Source: Emiliania huxleyi CCMP1516
Lineage: Eukaryota > Haptophyta > Isochrysidales > Noelaerhabdaceae
DNA length: 45,982 nucleotides
Reading direction: 5' to 3'
Assembly (NCBI RefSeq): GCF_000372725.1
Contig: NW_005199443.1
Location: 414,928-460,909 of the forward strand
Position 1 is the first letter of the stretch. Each line of letters starts with the position of its first letter. This document shows positions 9,905-18,318 of the stretch, piece by piece. A program made the translations under genes and the position numbers. The notes under the pieces are model-generated. The model ran no database searches. It worked only from the letters and a program-made list of their open reading frames with translations, and was not told where the DNA came from.

Positions 9905-10170
9905 AAACGTGCACAACACTGGGCACGTCAGGGCACGTGACACTGCTCACTGGGCACGTATAAACTGGGCACGTGACACTGGCACGTGCGTGACTTGCGC
10001 ACCGGCACCAATTTGCACAACACCGGACTTGCGCACCACTGGCACGTGACTTGCGCACCGGGACGTGCACAACACTGGGCACGTGACACTGCTCGTGACA
10101 CTGCTCACTGGGCACGTAACTGGGCACTGGCACGTTGCTTGCGCACCGGCACCGATTTGCACACAGCACT
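9905..10170. repeat. GGGCACGTGACACTG / TTGCGCACCGGCACC minisatellite
   Basis: Two interleaved phrases recur: (T)GGGCACGTGACACTGCTCACTGGGC and ACTTGCGCACCGGCACCAATTTGCACAAC. Each appears three or more times with partial units. The repeat contains many CACGTG palindromes. It separates the IQ-motif gene from the next plus-strand coding stretch. Confidence 0.7.
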
Positions 10171-10179
10171 CGGTGGCAC

Positions 10180-10895
10180 ACCCACGCCCTCCGCGAGCGC
10201 GCGGCGGGCGCGTGGACCGGCGACCAGGCTGCGCCCTACATTACCCGTCGGCGGTTCAGGCCTGCCGTGCGCCGCCTGCCGGAGCAGCTGCCCTCGAAGG
10301 ACTACGTCGTCCTCGCTCACCCCACCGTGATGATCCAGCCGGTGCGGAGGCGCGACGACACCATGATGCAGAACGTGTACGGCCTGCCGATGGCGACCAG
10401 CGTCGGCATCAACTTCCTCGCGTTTTCAGAGCCGACGCCCGCCGAGCAGTGCATGGCCACCTTTGACCAGGCGCAGTGTCAGGTTGCCATGACGATCCCG
10501 AGGGGCGTGTCTGCGTCGTCGATCAACTTTGCCTTCTCTCCGCGCACACGTTCCACTGCATCCAGCACCGCTGCTTGGACCTGACGCAGCACGCCCTCTC
10601 TTTCCCTCGGAGCGTCTTGGCGGTGTTGAGCGACCCAGAAGGGGCGGTCCGTGCGCGGACCTGGACCACCGAGCAGTGGGCCCGCCACCTGCGCTCCTCC
10701 ATTCAGCTCCTGTACTACCGCCTGAAGAAGTACAACAGCGATTACGACTTCGAGTTCCTTCACGATCGGCGCGTGGCCGGCATCAAGATGTTCTACTACA
10801 CCAACCGCCGCGAGGATGTGTGGGATCGAACCACTCCGGGATGGGCAAGCCCATCAACTTTCACTGTGTTTCTCCCCTGCACCTGCAGGGGATAG
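10180..10895 (+). CDS. Unrecognised gene, one frame change
   Basis: Plus-strand frame one (about 10180-10480) contains RRRFRPAVRRLPEQLPSKDY, VLAHPTVMIQPVRRRDDTMM and YGLPMATSVGINFLAFSEP. The sense then passes to a second frame, with GRVCVVDQLCLLSAHTFHCI, QHRCLDLTQHALSFPRSVL, then SSIQLLYYRLKKYNSDYDFE and IKMFYYTNRREDVW. Both parts have normal amino-acid composition, so I read them as one gene with either a 1-base indel near 10470 or a very short intron. A Cys/His cluster (C..D.LC...HTFHC...HRC) could bind zinc. No family is recognised. The frame ends in a G-rich tract near 10960. Confidence 0.35.
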
Positions 10896-10962
10896 CGGGG
10901 GAGGGGTTGGCTATATCTGGGACGGAGGGGAACAAAGAGGGGAAGAGGAGGAAAGGGAGGAC

Positions 10963-11006
10963 GGGGGGGGGGGGGGGACCCAGGGGGGGAGCGGGGGGGG
11001 GGGGGG
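10963..11006. repeat. Poly-G tracts
   Basis: Three runs of G (about 15, 7 and 14 bases) lie within 45 bases. Such tracts can form G-quadruplexes and are error-prone in assembly. Confidence 0.8.
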
Positions 11007-11173
11007 CTCAAAAAATCAAACCCTGCTGTCATAGCAACTCGTAGACGTATTACACACACAAAGACTCGTAGCAACTCACAGACGTATTACACCCACAAAG
11101 ACTCATTGCAAGGCGAACCAGTGCCCTCCTCAGGCGGCCCAACCCTCATGGGAGAGTGGTCTCGGGTTGGTGT

Positions 11174-11357
11174 GGTCTCGGGTTTGACGCATGGGGTCAC
11201 TCCCGCGAAACCCGTGAACTAGCCGGGGCAGTCGGAGAAGGGGCAACTCCGTGCACTGACGGTCGGCCGTCAGAAAACACGCCTCCGTGGCTCGGGTTAC
11301 ACCAATCCTCGCTACCCAACGCGGCCAAAGGATATCCACCTCGAGAACCTCGAGAAC
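11174..11357 (+). repeat. Dispersed 184-bp element, copy 1
   Basis: This stretch begins GGTCTCGGGTTTGACGCATG and ends CTCGAGAACCTCGAGAAC. It is nearly identical to 37266-37449, at the same length of 184 bases, and matches part of 42013-42150 in reverse. No coding potential is convincing. In the reverse orientation TGGCCGCGTTGG is close to an RNA polymerase III A box, so a SINE is possible, but no paired B box is seen. Confidence 0.7.
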
Positions 11358-11407
11358 ATGGGAGAGTGTGAATGGAGGGACACGTGTGGTTCAGACGAAT
11401 AATACAA

Positions 11408-11524
11408 ACCGATGGTCCCTTGTCGCAAACCGCACGCAAACCGCACCCCCTCGTCGGAGACTTCCCATGGGAAAGCAAGAAAAACCACCGATCTTCAACT
11501 GAGCCCCCCCGGGGGACCATCGGT
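11408..11524. repeat. 12-bp inverted repeat (ACCGATGGTCCC)
   Basis: ACCGATGGTCCC at 11408-11419 is repeated in reverse complement at 11513-11524, with 93 bases between. It may be the ends of a small foldback element; no target-site duplication was recognised. Confidence 0.4.
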
Positions 11525-11677
11525 GCCTGCAGAGCGAGGCATCTTGTGAAAGAGGCGCTCGGACACACGTGAACGAAACGGAGGCGCCTGAAGAATTCTT
11601 AAGATACAAGCCTCTCTCACAGCACACTGGCACGACAAGGGCGCGGACTGGCGCGGACTGGCACACACACAGGCTCA

Positions 11678-11782
11678 CCACCGGAGCCGCCTAAGCGACT
11701 CCGTTAAGAACGGCAATGCACTCCGCACCATGCACAATGCCGCTCTCCCCGCACGCTAGCTCGTTCACCGTCTGCCACGCCA
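11678..11782 (-). repeat. Dispersed coding-like repeat (WQTVNELACG), copy 1
   Basis: On the minus strand this reads AWQTVNELACGESGIVHG, then AECIAVLNGVA and a stop. It matches 18107-18212 on the other strand almost base for base, including about 15 bases past the stop codon. The two protein differences are E/D and E/K. It may be a shared last exon of a gene family or a mobile segment. Confidence 0.6.
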
Positions 11783-11873
11783 CGGCGGTGTGGAGGACGA
11801 CAGACAAGCGCTGCACTGAAGAAAAACGGACTCGCACTCGCGCCCAGCTGTTCCGGCTCCACCAGCAGGCAGA

Positions 11874-12933
11874 ATGTCCTCTTCGTGGCCGTGCACGCCT
11901 GCCGAGCTTGCCGACGTCGTGTGGGAGCGGCGGTGGATCGCCCGCCCGGGGCTCAAAAGCAGCACACCTGGTGCCAGGGATGCCTCGGTCGTGGTGCGCT
12001 ACGTCAGCACCGCCAGCGCCTTTGTCGATGTCCGCGTGGCCGAGAAACGGCAGCCCTGGCCAGCACAGGCGGTCGATCCGAGCGAGGTATCGGCCGCTGT
12101 GACCGACCGGGCGGCGGAGGCGTTTGCAGGGGTGTCCACGCTGGAGGACGGCGTGATACGTTGGCACGCCATCTTCAACCTGGATGGCAGCGCGGGTGCA
12201 GACGGCTGGCGGGCCGCCGAGTCGGGCAAGCCTCTCCCGACGGAGGACGCAGGCACCATGGAGTGTGGCTTGAGCACGCCGGAGGAGGAGGAACGCGTGT
12301 GGCTTGAGCACGCTTGGCCCGACGCCGCGCAGTACACCGAGGAGTGGGCGAAGCTCGACGGCGGGCCCTCGCTGGCGGCGCGGCGCGGCGACGGCGAGCT
12401 CCTCGTCGTCTGCGGCGACTGGTTCGGGTACGCGCGCGACACCCGCGGCGCGGGCGGCAGCGTCTGCTTCGCGGCGGGGCGCGTGTCGACGGGCTGGCGC
12501 GTGGAGAGCTCGGCGGCGGGTCCGGAGGAGGGGCGGCGCCTCGTCTTGCTCGGCAAGGACGGGTGCTGCGCGGCGCCTCGCTCGCCTGGGGGGCTGTGAG
12601 CAGCGTCTCTTTACACCTCTCGCTGTGAACAGGTGGTCGCCGCTGCCCGGCGCCACGCTGGCCACGCCGCTGCACGAGCTACTCGCGGGGCCGGACGAGG
12701 AGGTCGCGCCGGCCGCGGCCACACCGCTCGCGGCGGCGCCACCGGCGGAGCTGCGCACGGCGCGGCTGCTTCTGCGCCCGTTGCGGGCGGCACACGTCGA
12801 CCCCGACTACGAGGCTGTGCTCGACGGGCTGACGCCGGAGGGGAGCCCGCTGCAGTCCGTCTTCGCGCGGCGCGACGCGTGGCCGTTCTTCGGGATGACG
12901 CGCGAGGAGGACCTGTTCGACCTGCGCCCGTGA
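11874..12933 (+). CDS. HRI1-like / GNAT-like two-exon gene
   Basis: Exon 1 runs from the ATG at 11874 to 12562, exon 2 from 12633 to the TGA at 12931-12933. Joined, they give 990 bases, 329 residues with no break. The first part (W.RRW..., DPSEVSAA..., AFAGVSTLEDGVIRWHAIFN, DAGTMECG, EEERVWLEHAW) recalls the HRI1 family, known from yeast as an Hrr25-interacting protein; this call is tentative. The second part (LRTARLLLRPLRAAHVDPDY, then GMTREEDLFDL) looks like the first strand and helix of a GNAT acyltransferase that stops early, so further exons or a truncation are possible. The intron 12563-12632 is an introner copy: GTGCTGCG at the donor and CGCTGTGAACAG at the acceptor. Confidence 0.5.
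12563..12632 (+). mobile_element. Introner-like intron in the HRI1-like gene
   Basis: Seventy-base intron containing TGTGAGCAGCGTCTCTTTAC and ending CGCTGTGAACAG. The same core is found in introns of MTFP1, the acyl-CoA dehydrogenase and CPSF1 in this window. Splicing it out restores GKDG|WSPLPGATL in frame. Confidence 0.7.
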
Positions 12934-12939
12934 CGTCCG

Positions 12940-13371
12940 CGCCACGCACCACCACGCGGCCGCTCGAGAGAGCGGTCGACGCCCATACTGCTGGGCGTGG
13001 CGCTCTATCGGTCGACGCTTCGGCGTCGCTGCTTGGCGGGGGACCCGTGCCTCGACGCGGCGGCGCGGCCGAGTACGGCTCGGTGGCTCAGCGCGTCGCC
13101 ACGGATGAGATGCGTTCCTGCATGTAGGGGGAAGCTCCAAGAATGTTTCGTTCTACTTGCAGGAGAGGTCCAAGCAATTCGAGTGACTGCATGGCTCGTC
13201 CACGCTCGCGTCGAGGGATACGTCCACCAGATAATGTGACTTGCTTCCTATTTGCGCCGTGTCTTGCAGCACGTGTTGTGACAAACAGGCCGCTATTAAT
13301 GAAAATGGGAATGTTATCTAGTTTTACGCACACACACACACGATTCATACCGTCATGCAGTGTGCGAATCA
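12940..13371. other. Intergenic; no gene seen
   Basis: Between the HRI1-like stop and the chromodomain stop I find no convincing exon. A GTCGACGC-rich segment at 12975-13030 and a short (CA)n at 13328-13340 are the only notable features. Confidence 0.4.
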
Positions 13372-14400
13372 CTACCGTCGCTGACGCTTCTTGGCTGCTG
13401 CTGGCTTGGCTGATGGCCGTGCGGACTTGGCTGCCGGCTTGGCCCCCCGGCCCCGCCCCGCCCGCGCCGGCGCATGCAATGATGGGCCATCCTCATCACT
13501 GCTGTCTGGCGGGCGTGTCGGCGGCGGCGCCAGAGCCTTACGCTTCCCTGCACGTGCGGGTGCGGGTGCGGGTGCGGGCGCGGGTGCGGGTGCGGAGGGC
13601 GCCTCGCCGTCACTCTCGTCCTCGCCCTCGTCCTCGGACTCGTCGCACGAGGTCTCCTCCATGTAGCCCGCACGCTCCTCCTCGAACTCCTTCACCAGCT
13701 CCTCAGGCAAGTTCGCCACCGGCTCCCACGTGTTGTGCTTTGCCGCGTAGCCCTCCCACTTGATGTAGTACTTGCGCGCATCTCCGCGGTTGCGTACCGC
13801 CACCACGTCCTCCACCTGGAAAGTGCCTTGCGGGATCTCCTGTGACTGGTCGCTCTCCTCGCCGCTCTCGTCGTCGTCGCTCCCGCCGCTCTCACCTGCG
13901 CGCTCATCATCAGGGTCCTCACCGGAGCTCGCACCAGACTCGCTCTCGCTCCCGCCGAGGCCACGCCCTCTGCCACGCCCGCCGCGCCCGCCGCGCCCAC
14001 CGCGCCCGCTGCGCGCTCCACCCTTCTTGCCGCCCCGCCCGCCGTCCTGGCCACGCCCTCTGCCACCGCGCCCTCCGCCACCGCGCCCTACCCCGCCCGC
14101 TCCACGTCCGGCTGCAGCCTCCTCCTCGTCCGCCAAGGCCGCCAACTGCTTCTTCGCCCGCCGCGTCTTTTCAGTCGACATCCACGACTTGATCTGCACC
14201 TTGTTTAGCCGATACTTGCGCGCAAAGCTGCCCTCGCGTGCGGCGAACCTTTGTTTGAACAGCGACTCGGCCGCCTCCTCGCTGATGCGGTCTGGCCGGT
14301 CGAAAATCTCCACCAAGAGGGCCTTCTGCTCGTCGGTCGCTCTGTCAAATGGCGCTCGAATCGCAGGTCCTCTCCGCGACTGCCTGTCGCGGACTCGCAG
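13372..14400 (-). CDS. Homeodomain-like plus chromodomain protein
   Basis: Minus-strand frame open from about 14400 to the stop at 13372. It starts RAPFDRATDEQKALLVEIFD, continues RPDRISEEAAESLFKQRF and ends this domain with KVQIKSWMSTEKTRRAKKQ, which resembles a homeodomain with helix 3 W-S/N-x-x-x-x-R-R-x-K. A long Gly/Arg-rich and then acidic Ser-rich linker follows. Next is a chromodomain: FQVEDVVAVRNRGDARKYYI, then KWEGYAAKHNTWEPVANLPE. The tail is acidic, then Ala-Pro repeats, then basic (KKRQRR). Chromodomains bind methylated histone tails, so a chromatin-bound DNA-binding role is inferred. No ATG is found in frame before the homeodomain-like part; an upstream exon is likely. The Ala-Pro repeat is encoded by a GTGCGG microsatellite at 13555-13600. 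Confidence 0.65.
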   Translation of the reverse strand: MRVRDRQSRRGPAIRAPFDRATDEQKALLVEIFDRPDRISEEAAESLFKQRFAAREGSFARKYRLNKVQIKSWMSTEKTRRAKKQLAALADEEEAAAGRGAGGVGRGGGGRGGRGRGQDGGRGGKKGGARSGRGGRGGRGGRGRGRGLGGSESESGASSGEDPDDERAGESGGSDDDESGEESDQSQEIPQGTFQVEDVVAVRNRGDARKYYIKWEGYAAKHNTWEPVANLPEELVKEFEEERAGYMEETSCDESEDEGEDESDGEAPSAPAPAPAPAPAPARAGKRKALAPPPTRPPDSSDEDGPSLHAPARAGRGRGAKPAAKSARPSAKPAAAKKRQRR

Positions 14401-14849
14401 GTTTCATAGGGTTGCGTTCGCCCGACGCTTACAATGGCACACGGTGCGGGTGGCGCGGTCAGTCGATACGGCCACATTTTGTCTCTCTGGACTCGACACC
14501 TCGGGCGTGTGTTGCGGACCGCGGCGCGCACGCCTCCCTTACGACGTACCTTGACGACCGTCCAACCACGTGGGTTGTGCTTGTGGGCCTCGGTCTGTTC
14601 GCCGGGCTCGTCTCGGTGGGGCTTCTCTTGCGCAAGACAACGCGCCCGCGCACGAGCAGCCAGCCGGGCTTTGACTTGGCCGTTGCGACCCCGCCCGCTG
14701 CCGCGACCGTGAGCGCCGGGGCAGCAGATGGGACGGCGGCGATTCTGCCCTCGCCAGAGTCGCGAGAGTGCCGTCTTACACGCACTTACTCTCAGCTCCT
14801 CAGCCCCATGAGCAGCAATAGGATCAGCAGCAGCAGCACCAGCAGTTAA
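14349..14849 (+). CDS. Possible small single-span membrane protein
   Basis: An ATG at 14349 opens a 166-residue frame with one clear hydrophobic segment (TTWVVLVGLGLFAGLVSVGL followed by LLRK) near residues 75-97 and a Ser-rich C-terminus. No family is recognised. The first 50 bases overlap the homeodomain-like coding on the other strand, so the real start may lie further right. This is a weak call based on the membrane segment alone. Confidence 0.25.
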   Translation: MALESQVLSATACRGLAGFIGLRSPDAYNGTRCGWRGQSIRPHFVSLDSTPRACVADRGAHASLTTYLDDRPTTWVVLVGLGLFAGLVSVGLLLRKTTRPRTSSQPGFDLAVATPPAAATVSAGAADGTAAILPSPESRECRLTRTYSQLLSPMSSNRISSSSTSS

Positions 14850-15168
14850 CAAAAAGGTAAGGTAAGGTAAGGTAAACTTCTCCACACACACGAGGTGGTG
14901 GGGCAAGGGGGGGCAACCCTTAACAAAAACACGACCTGTGTGATCTCTCATTAGTTCATCGTTAGACGTCTACACAGGTTCACTCACATACTGCGCATAC
15001 ATGGTTGGTCGCTGCGCGAACTTTCGCTGCGCGAGAGGCACCCTTACCGCCGTAGCACGGGGGCGGCCACGGGCAGACGAATGGTACAACATGCGGCGGC
15101 GCGCAGTCCCGCCGGGGCGGTCACGAGAACCGTGCCTCGGGCAGAGGTCTCTGCTGCTGTGTCGGGGC
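14850..15168. other. Intergenic; GGTAA repeats
   Basis: A run of AAGGT pentamers lies at 14854-14876. I see no coding exon. The MTFP1 stop codon marks the right border. Confidence 0.4.
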
Positions 15169-17268
15169 TCAGTGCTTCTTTTTCTCGCCCTCGGACGGCG
15201 CGTCCGCCTTTGGCCAAGCCTTGTCGAAGCCCTTGTCGATGAGGTGCTCGACCTATTTTTCTTTTTTCAGCAGGTCAGCAGGTCAGCAGAGCTCTGCTGA
15301 CGCCTCGAGCCTCGTCTTCTCCTCTCTCTCTCTTCTCTCAATCTCCCTCCCTGTCAGTTCAACGCTGGAGCTCCCAACGAGCGGTCAGTGCCCGCGCTAG
15401 CTTGGCGGCCTCGCGGCGGCCTCGGCGGCTGGCGGCATCTCGGGTGATCTCTGTGATACTCTCGGGGCAAACTACGGGGGAGATATGGGGAGATATGGGG
15501 AGATACGGGAGATATGGGGATATATGGGGAGATATGGGGAGTACAAACGCGACCGGCTCATCGATGAACGGCATCAGCGGTATGAACGCAAGGCCGACCA
15601 GCGAGGGCAGCCTATAAGACGGCTCCAGGCTAGCGAGTCTGCATTACTCATTCAAGTTAGGCTTGGCCGGCGGCGAGAGCTGGCCAGCGCGCGACCATGC
15701 CGCCGGCCATGAACTTTGGGAAGCGCTTCGTCAAGTTGTCTGCAGAGTGGACAACCTGCCGGAGGCGGGGTGTGGGGGCAAGGTAGATGCCTCCACACCC
15801 CTCAGGCAGGCAGGAGCTGGCACGGCATCTTCGACGCGCACGGCCCAGTGCACGTGGGTGAGCAGGCTGGCGAGTACAGACCACGCCTCACTGTCTTTTC
15901 ACAGGGGAGGGGGGGGTGCGTTTCGCTGCACATGCTGACGCCGCCCGGCAAAGCTTGTGCTGTGAATAGCAGGCGTGGTCTGTAGCTCTGGACTCGCCAG
16001 GGTGAGCGATCCTGGTGGATGATGACCGAGGGCACGAGCTGTGAATAGCAGGCGTGGTCTGTAGCTCTGGACTCGCCAGGGTGAGCGAGCCTGGTGGATG
16101 ATGACCGAGGGCACGAGCACAGACGCAATCGACTGGAAGGTGAGCGCGTGGACGCCGGTCCTCAGCACCGCCATCGGAGGCGAGCCCTTCGCCTGTGCAG
16201 ACAGACAAAAGGAACCTCCCCCCCCCCCCCCCCCCTTTCAGCCTCTAGACCTCCCCTCTCATTGACCACTTCTATGTACGTGTACCCCAAGTTTCTCCGA
16301 GACCTCGCGAGCGGGCAGGTATTCACACCTCGGCAGTGTGGTCTGGGCCGGGCAGGGCAGTGTGGGTTTCGCTGGGCCGGGCAGGTAGGGGATCGGGCTG
16401 GGCAGTTGTGTGGCAGTGTGCGGGCAGGGCAGTGCGGCAGGGCAGGGCAGGGAACTATACACATTCGAGGTGGCCCTGTCTTTTGGAGGGAAGAGCTAGA
16501 ATCATCAAGAGGCTTCCGCACGCCTGTGCACAGCTGTCCGCCGTGACGAGGCGCTGTTCACAGCTGCGCCGCCGCCCGGGCGAGCCCCCTTCTTCGCCTT
16601 CTCCTCGCAGGTGTTGTACACGACATCGACGCCGACGTAGGCCCACGTGATGCCTGTTCACAGCGCGCCGGCCGTCACCAGACGCCGTTCACAGCACGTG
16701 GTGGGCGTGCAGGCGCAGCGTGGATGCCTGTTCATAGCCGCACCCATGACGAGACGCCGTTCACAGCACACGGGGACCGCACGCCAGGCGCGGTGGTTGC
16801 CATACGCCAGGCGGACGACAGAGGCAGGCACCACTGGCCGCACCGACTCGCCGATGTCTGACGTGTACGCGATCAGCCGCCCCTTGACGAGGAAGAGCTG
16901 CGTGATCCGGCGCCTGTTCACCGATGCAAGCGTGGAGAGACGACGCTCACACGCACGCCACGAGCCGGCAGGGTGGCGCGGCGCAGGTAGGCGGCGTAGC
17001 GCGCGGGCCCCTCCTCGAGCTCGCGCTTGGTGTCTTCATCGGTGAAGTCCAGCCCGAGCGTGCTCACGATCGCCGCCGCCGCCCTGTCTACAGCCACGGC
17101 CGCGTCCGCGACCAGCTGCTTTGCCTTCTCCATCGGGTCACCATCCTCTGGTGGCGTCGCCGGGACCGTTGGAGCGCCAGAGGCGCAGGAGGCGCTGTGG
17201 TGGTAGCAGAGCGATGAAGGCACGGCGGCGGCCAGCAGCGGTCGGGAGCGCAGAGCTCGGCGGAGCAT
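15169..17268 (-). CDS. MTFP1: MTFP1/MTP18-like mitochondrial fission process protein, seven exons
   Basis: Exons on the minus strand: 17268-16985, 16913-16801, 16653-16598, 16192-16091, 15755-15685, 15611-15554, 15252-15169. Joined they give 768 bases and 255 residues with no stop. MTFP1 is an inner-mitochondrial-membrane protein that promotes mitochondrial division. Residues 1-30 are an Arg/Ala/Ser-rich, acid-free leader of the mitochondrial type (MLRRALRSRPLLAAAVPSSL). Family landmarks follow in order: YTSDIGESVRPVVPASVVRL, AYGITWAYVGVDVVYNTCEE, FQSIASVLVPSVIIHQVVHS, then RWLPSLVGLAFIPLMPFIDE and PVEHLIDKGFDKAWP. Length fits algal and plant homologues. Five of the six introns are GC-AG; only the last begins GT. 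Exon joins were chosen to restore frame and family match. Confidence 0.85.
15253..15553 (-). repeat. MTFP1 intron 6 with CCCCATATCT minisatellite
   Basis: On the minus strand the intron starts GTCGCG, the next exon starts GTCGAG, and the acceptor is AATAG. Between 15475 and 15543 it carries tandem CCCCATATCT units (plus strand GGGGAGATATG). Similar units sit in introns at 18.9, 22.1, 26.0, 39.2 and 42.9 kb. Confidence 0.7.
15756..16090 (-). repeat. MTFP1 intron 4 with duplicated exon-intron boundary
   Basis: The intron starts GCTCGCTCACC. Inside it, the end of exon 4 plus the intron start (about 70 bases ending CTATTCACAG on the minus strand) is repeated at 15965-16035 relative to 16036-16105. 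The internal copy therefore contains a pseudo-exon end ATCATCCACCAG followed by GATCGCTCACC. Confidence 0.75.
16193..16597 (-). mobile_element. MTFP1 intron 3 with introner copy, GGGCAGGGCAGTG repeats and poly-C
   Basis: The 405-base intron starts GCGAAGAAGGGGGCTCGCC; the next exon starts GCGAAGGGCTCGCC. An introner core (TGTGAACAGCGCCTCGTCAC on the minus strand) lies at about 16530-16570. A CCCTGCC-type minisatellite occupies about 16340-16460, and an 18-base C run (plus strand) lies at 16218-16235. Confidence 0.7.
16654..16800 (-). mobile_element. MTFP1 intron 2: two tandem introner units
   Basis: The 147-base intron is made of two similar units. Each begins with a copy of the next exon's start (GCAACCAC, then GCATCCAC; exon 3 starts GCATCAC) and each ends with TGAACAG after a TGTGAACGGCGTCT core. 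The first unit could itself act as a complete intron. Confidence 0.75.
16914..16984 (-). mobile_element. MTFP1 intron 1: introner-like, GC donor
   Basis: The 71-base intron starts GCGCCG, as does the following exon. The core GTGTGAGCGTCGTCTCTCCA and the acceptor CGGTGAACAG match the window's introner family. Confidence 0.7.
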
Positions 17269-18318
17269 TGTGGGGCGGTCGTGGAGCGAATCGGCTGGCT
17301 CCTTTTTTTTGACTGCTTCCCTCGCGCCGACCTCGCCGACAAACTACCGCCGCAAAAACAAAGAAAAACGAGGCCGACTAGGTGGGCCCCCACGTGGTAT
17401 GGGGGCGGGGTCCGGCGGACGCTGGCGTGGACCGCGCAGACGTGTTGTGGGGCGGTGGACTTCATGGCACCATGGAGGGTGGTGCGCTGGCAGCCCGACT
17501 CCCTGTCATTCCTACCTTGTGCTGCAGTGAAGACCAGTCTTATTGAATATGTTTGGAGGCGTCGATTTGTGCAAAAATGTGTGTTAGAGAGCGCTAGATG
17601 GCAAACTTTTTCTTCGCCTCCGGCGGGGCCGCTCGCCGCGGTAACGGAACTGATCGTGAAAACTCTCGATACGTAGTGGTTTCGTTGCAGAGCATAACTC
17701 ATAAGAGTCCCTCTGAAGTTTGCGCGCGGAGCACTTGGAGCACTTGGAGTGCAGTCGGTAACCTCACATCCAGGGCCGGTGAGCTGAGAAGCGCATCCAG
17801 CGGGCCGGATGATCGGGATCGGGCTACGGGCTAGAGAGCCCTGACCCCTAGCTAGGGGGGGGGCGCGCATTCGCAGGGCGGAGGCGCCTCTTTTTGCTCG
17901 CCAGCCCTCCGCTCAACGGCCGTCGCGCCTCGTCGTCCTGCCTTGCCGTCGCTGGGCGACTCGGAGCGCGATCGCCGCTCACGGTCCCAGCCCCGGCCGC
18001 GCTGCCCTGGCTCCGCGGCGTCGCGCTCGACCTTCCTCCCTACCAGCTGGTCGGCGCCCCCCGAGAGCCCGCACCTGAGAGCTCGCTGCTCGGGAAGAGC
18101 AGACCTTGGCGTGGCAGACGGTGAACGAGCTAGCGTGCGGGGACAGCGGCATTGTGCACGGTGCTAAGTGCATTGCCGTTCTTAACGGAGTCGCTTAGGC
18201 GGCTCCGGTGGTGTGCCGGTGATAGTGCTAGCACGCGCCAGTTCGCACCTGTGTCGAGCCTGTAGAGAGCGGGTTCCAAATTCTTTTTTCGTCCCTACCT
18301 GCAACCATAGTAGCCATC
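17269..18318. other. Intergenic between MTFP1 (-) and the AP2-like gene (+)
   Basis: This is the shared upstream region of two divergent genes. Apart from the 105-base repeat at 18107-18212 I see no gene. Short notable items are a T run near 17305 and the phrase CACTTGGAGCACTTGGAG near 17730, a version of which recurs near 36160. Confidence 0.45.
18107..18212 (+). repeat. Dispersed coding-like repeat (WQTVNELACG), copy 2
   Basis: Reads LAWQTVNELACGDSGIVHGA, then KCIAVLNGVA and a TAG stop, followed by GCGGCTCCGGTGG. It is the reverse-strand counterpart of 11678-11782. Sequence similarity stops abruptly at both ends. Confidence 0.6.

Noticed and set aside
11691..12758. Long minus-strand ORF (355 codons) across the HRI1-like gene
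   Set aside because: Its composition is Arg/Ala-rich as expected for the antisense of GC-rich coding DNA. The plus strand has a better protein that is continued in frame by a recognised intron.
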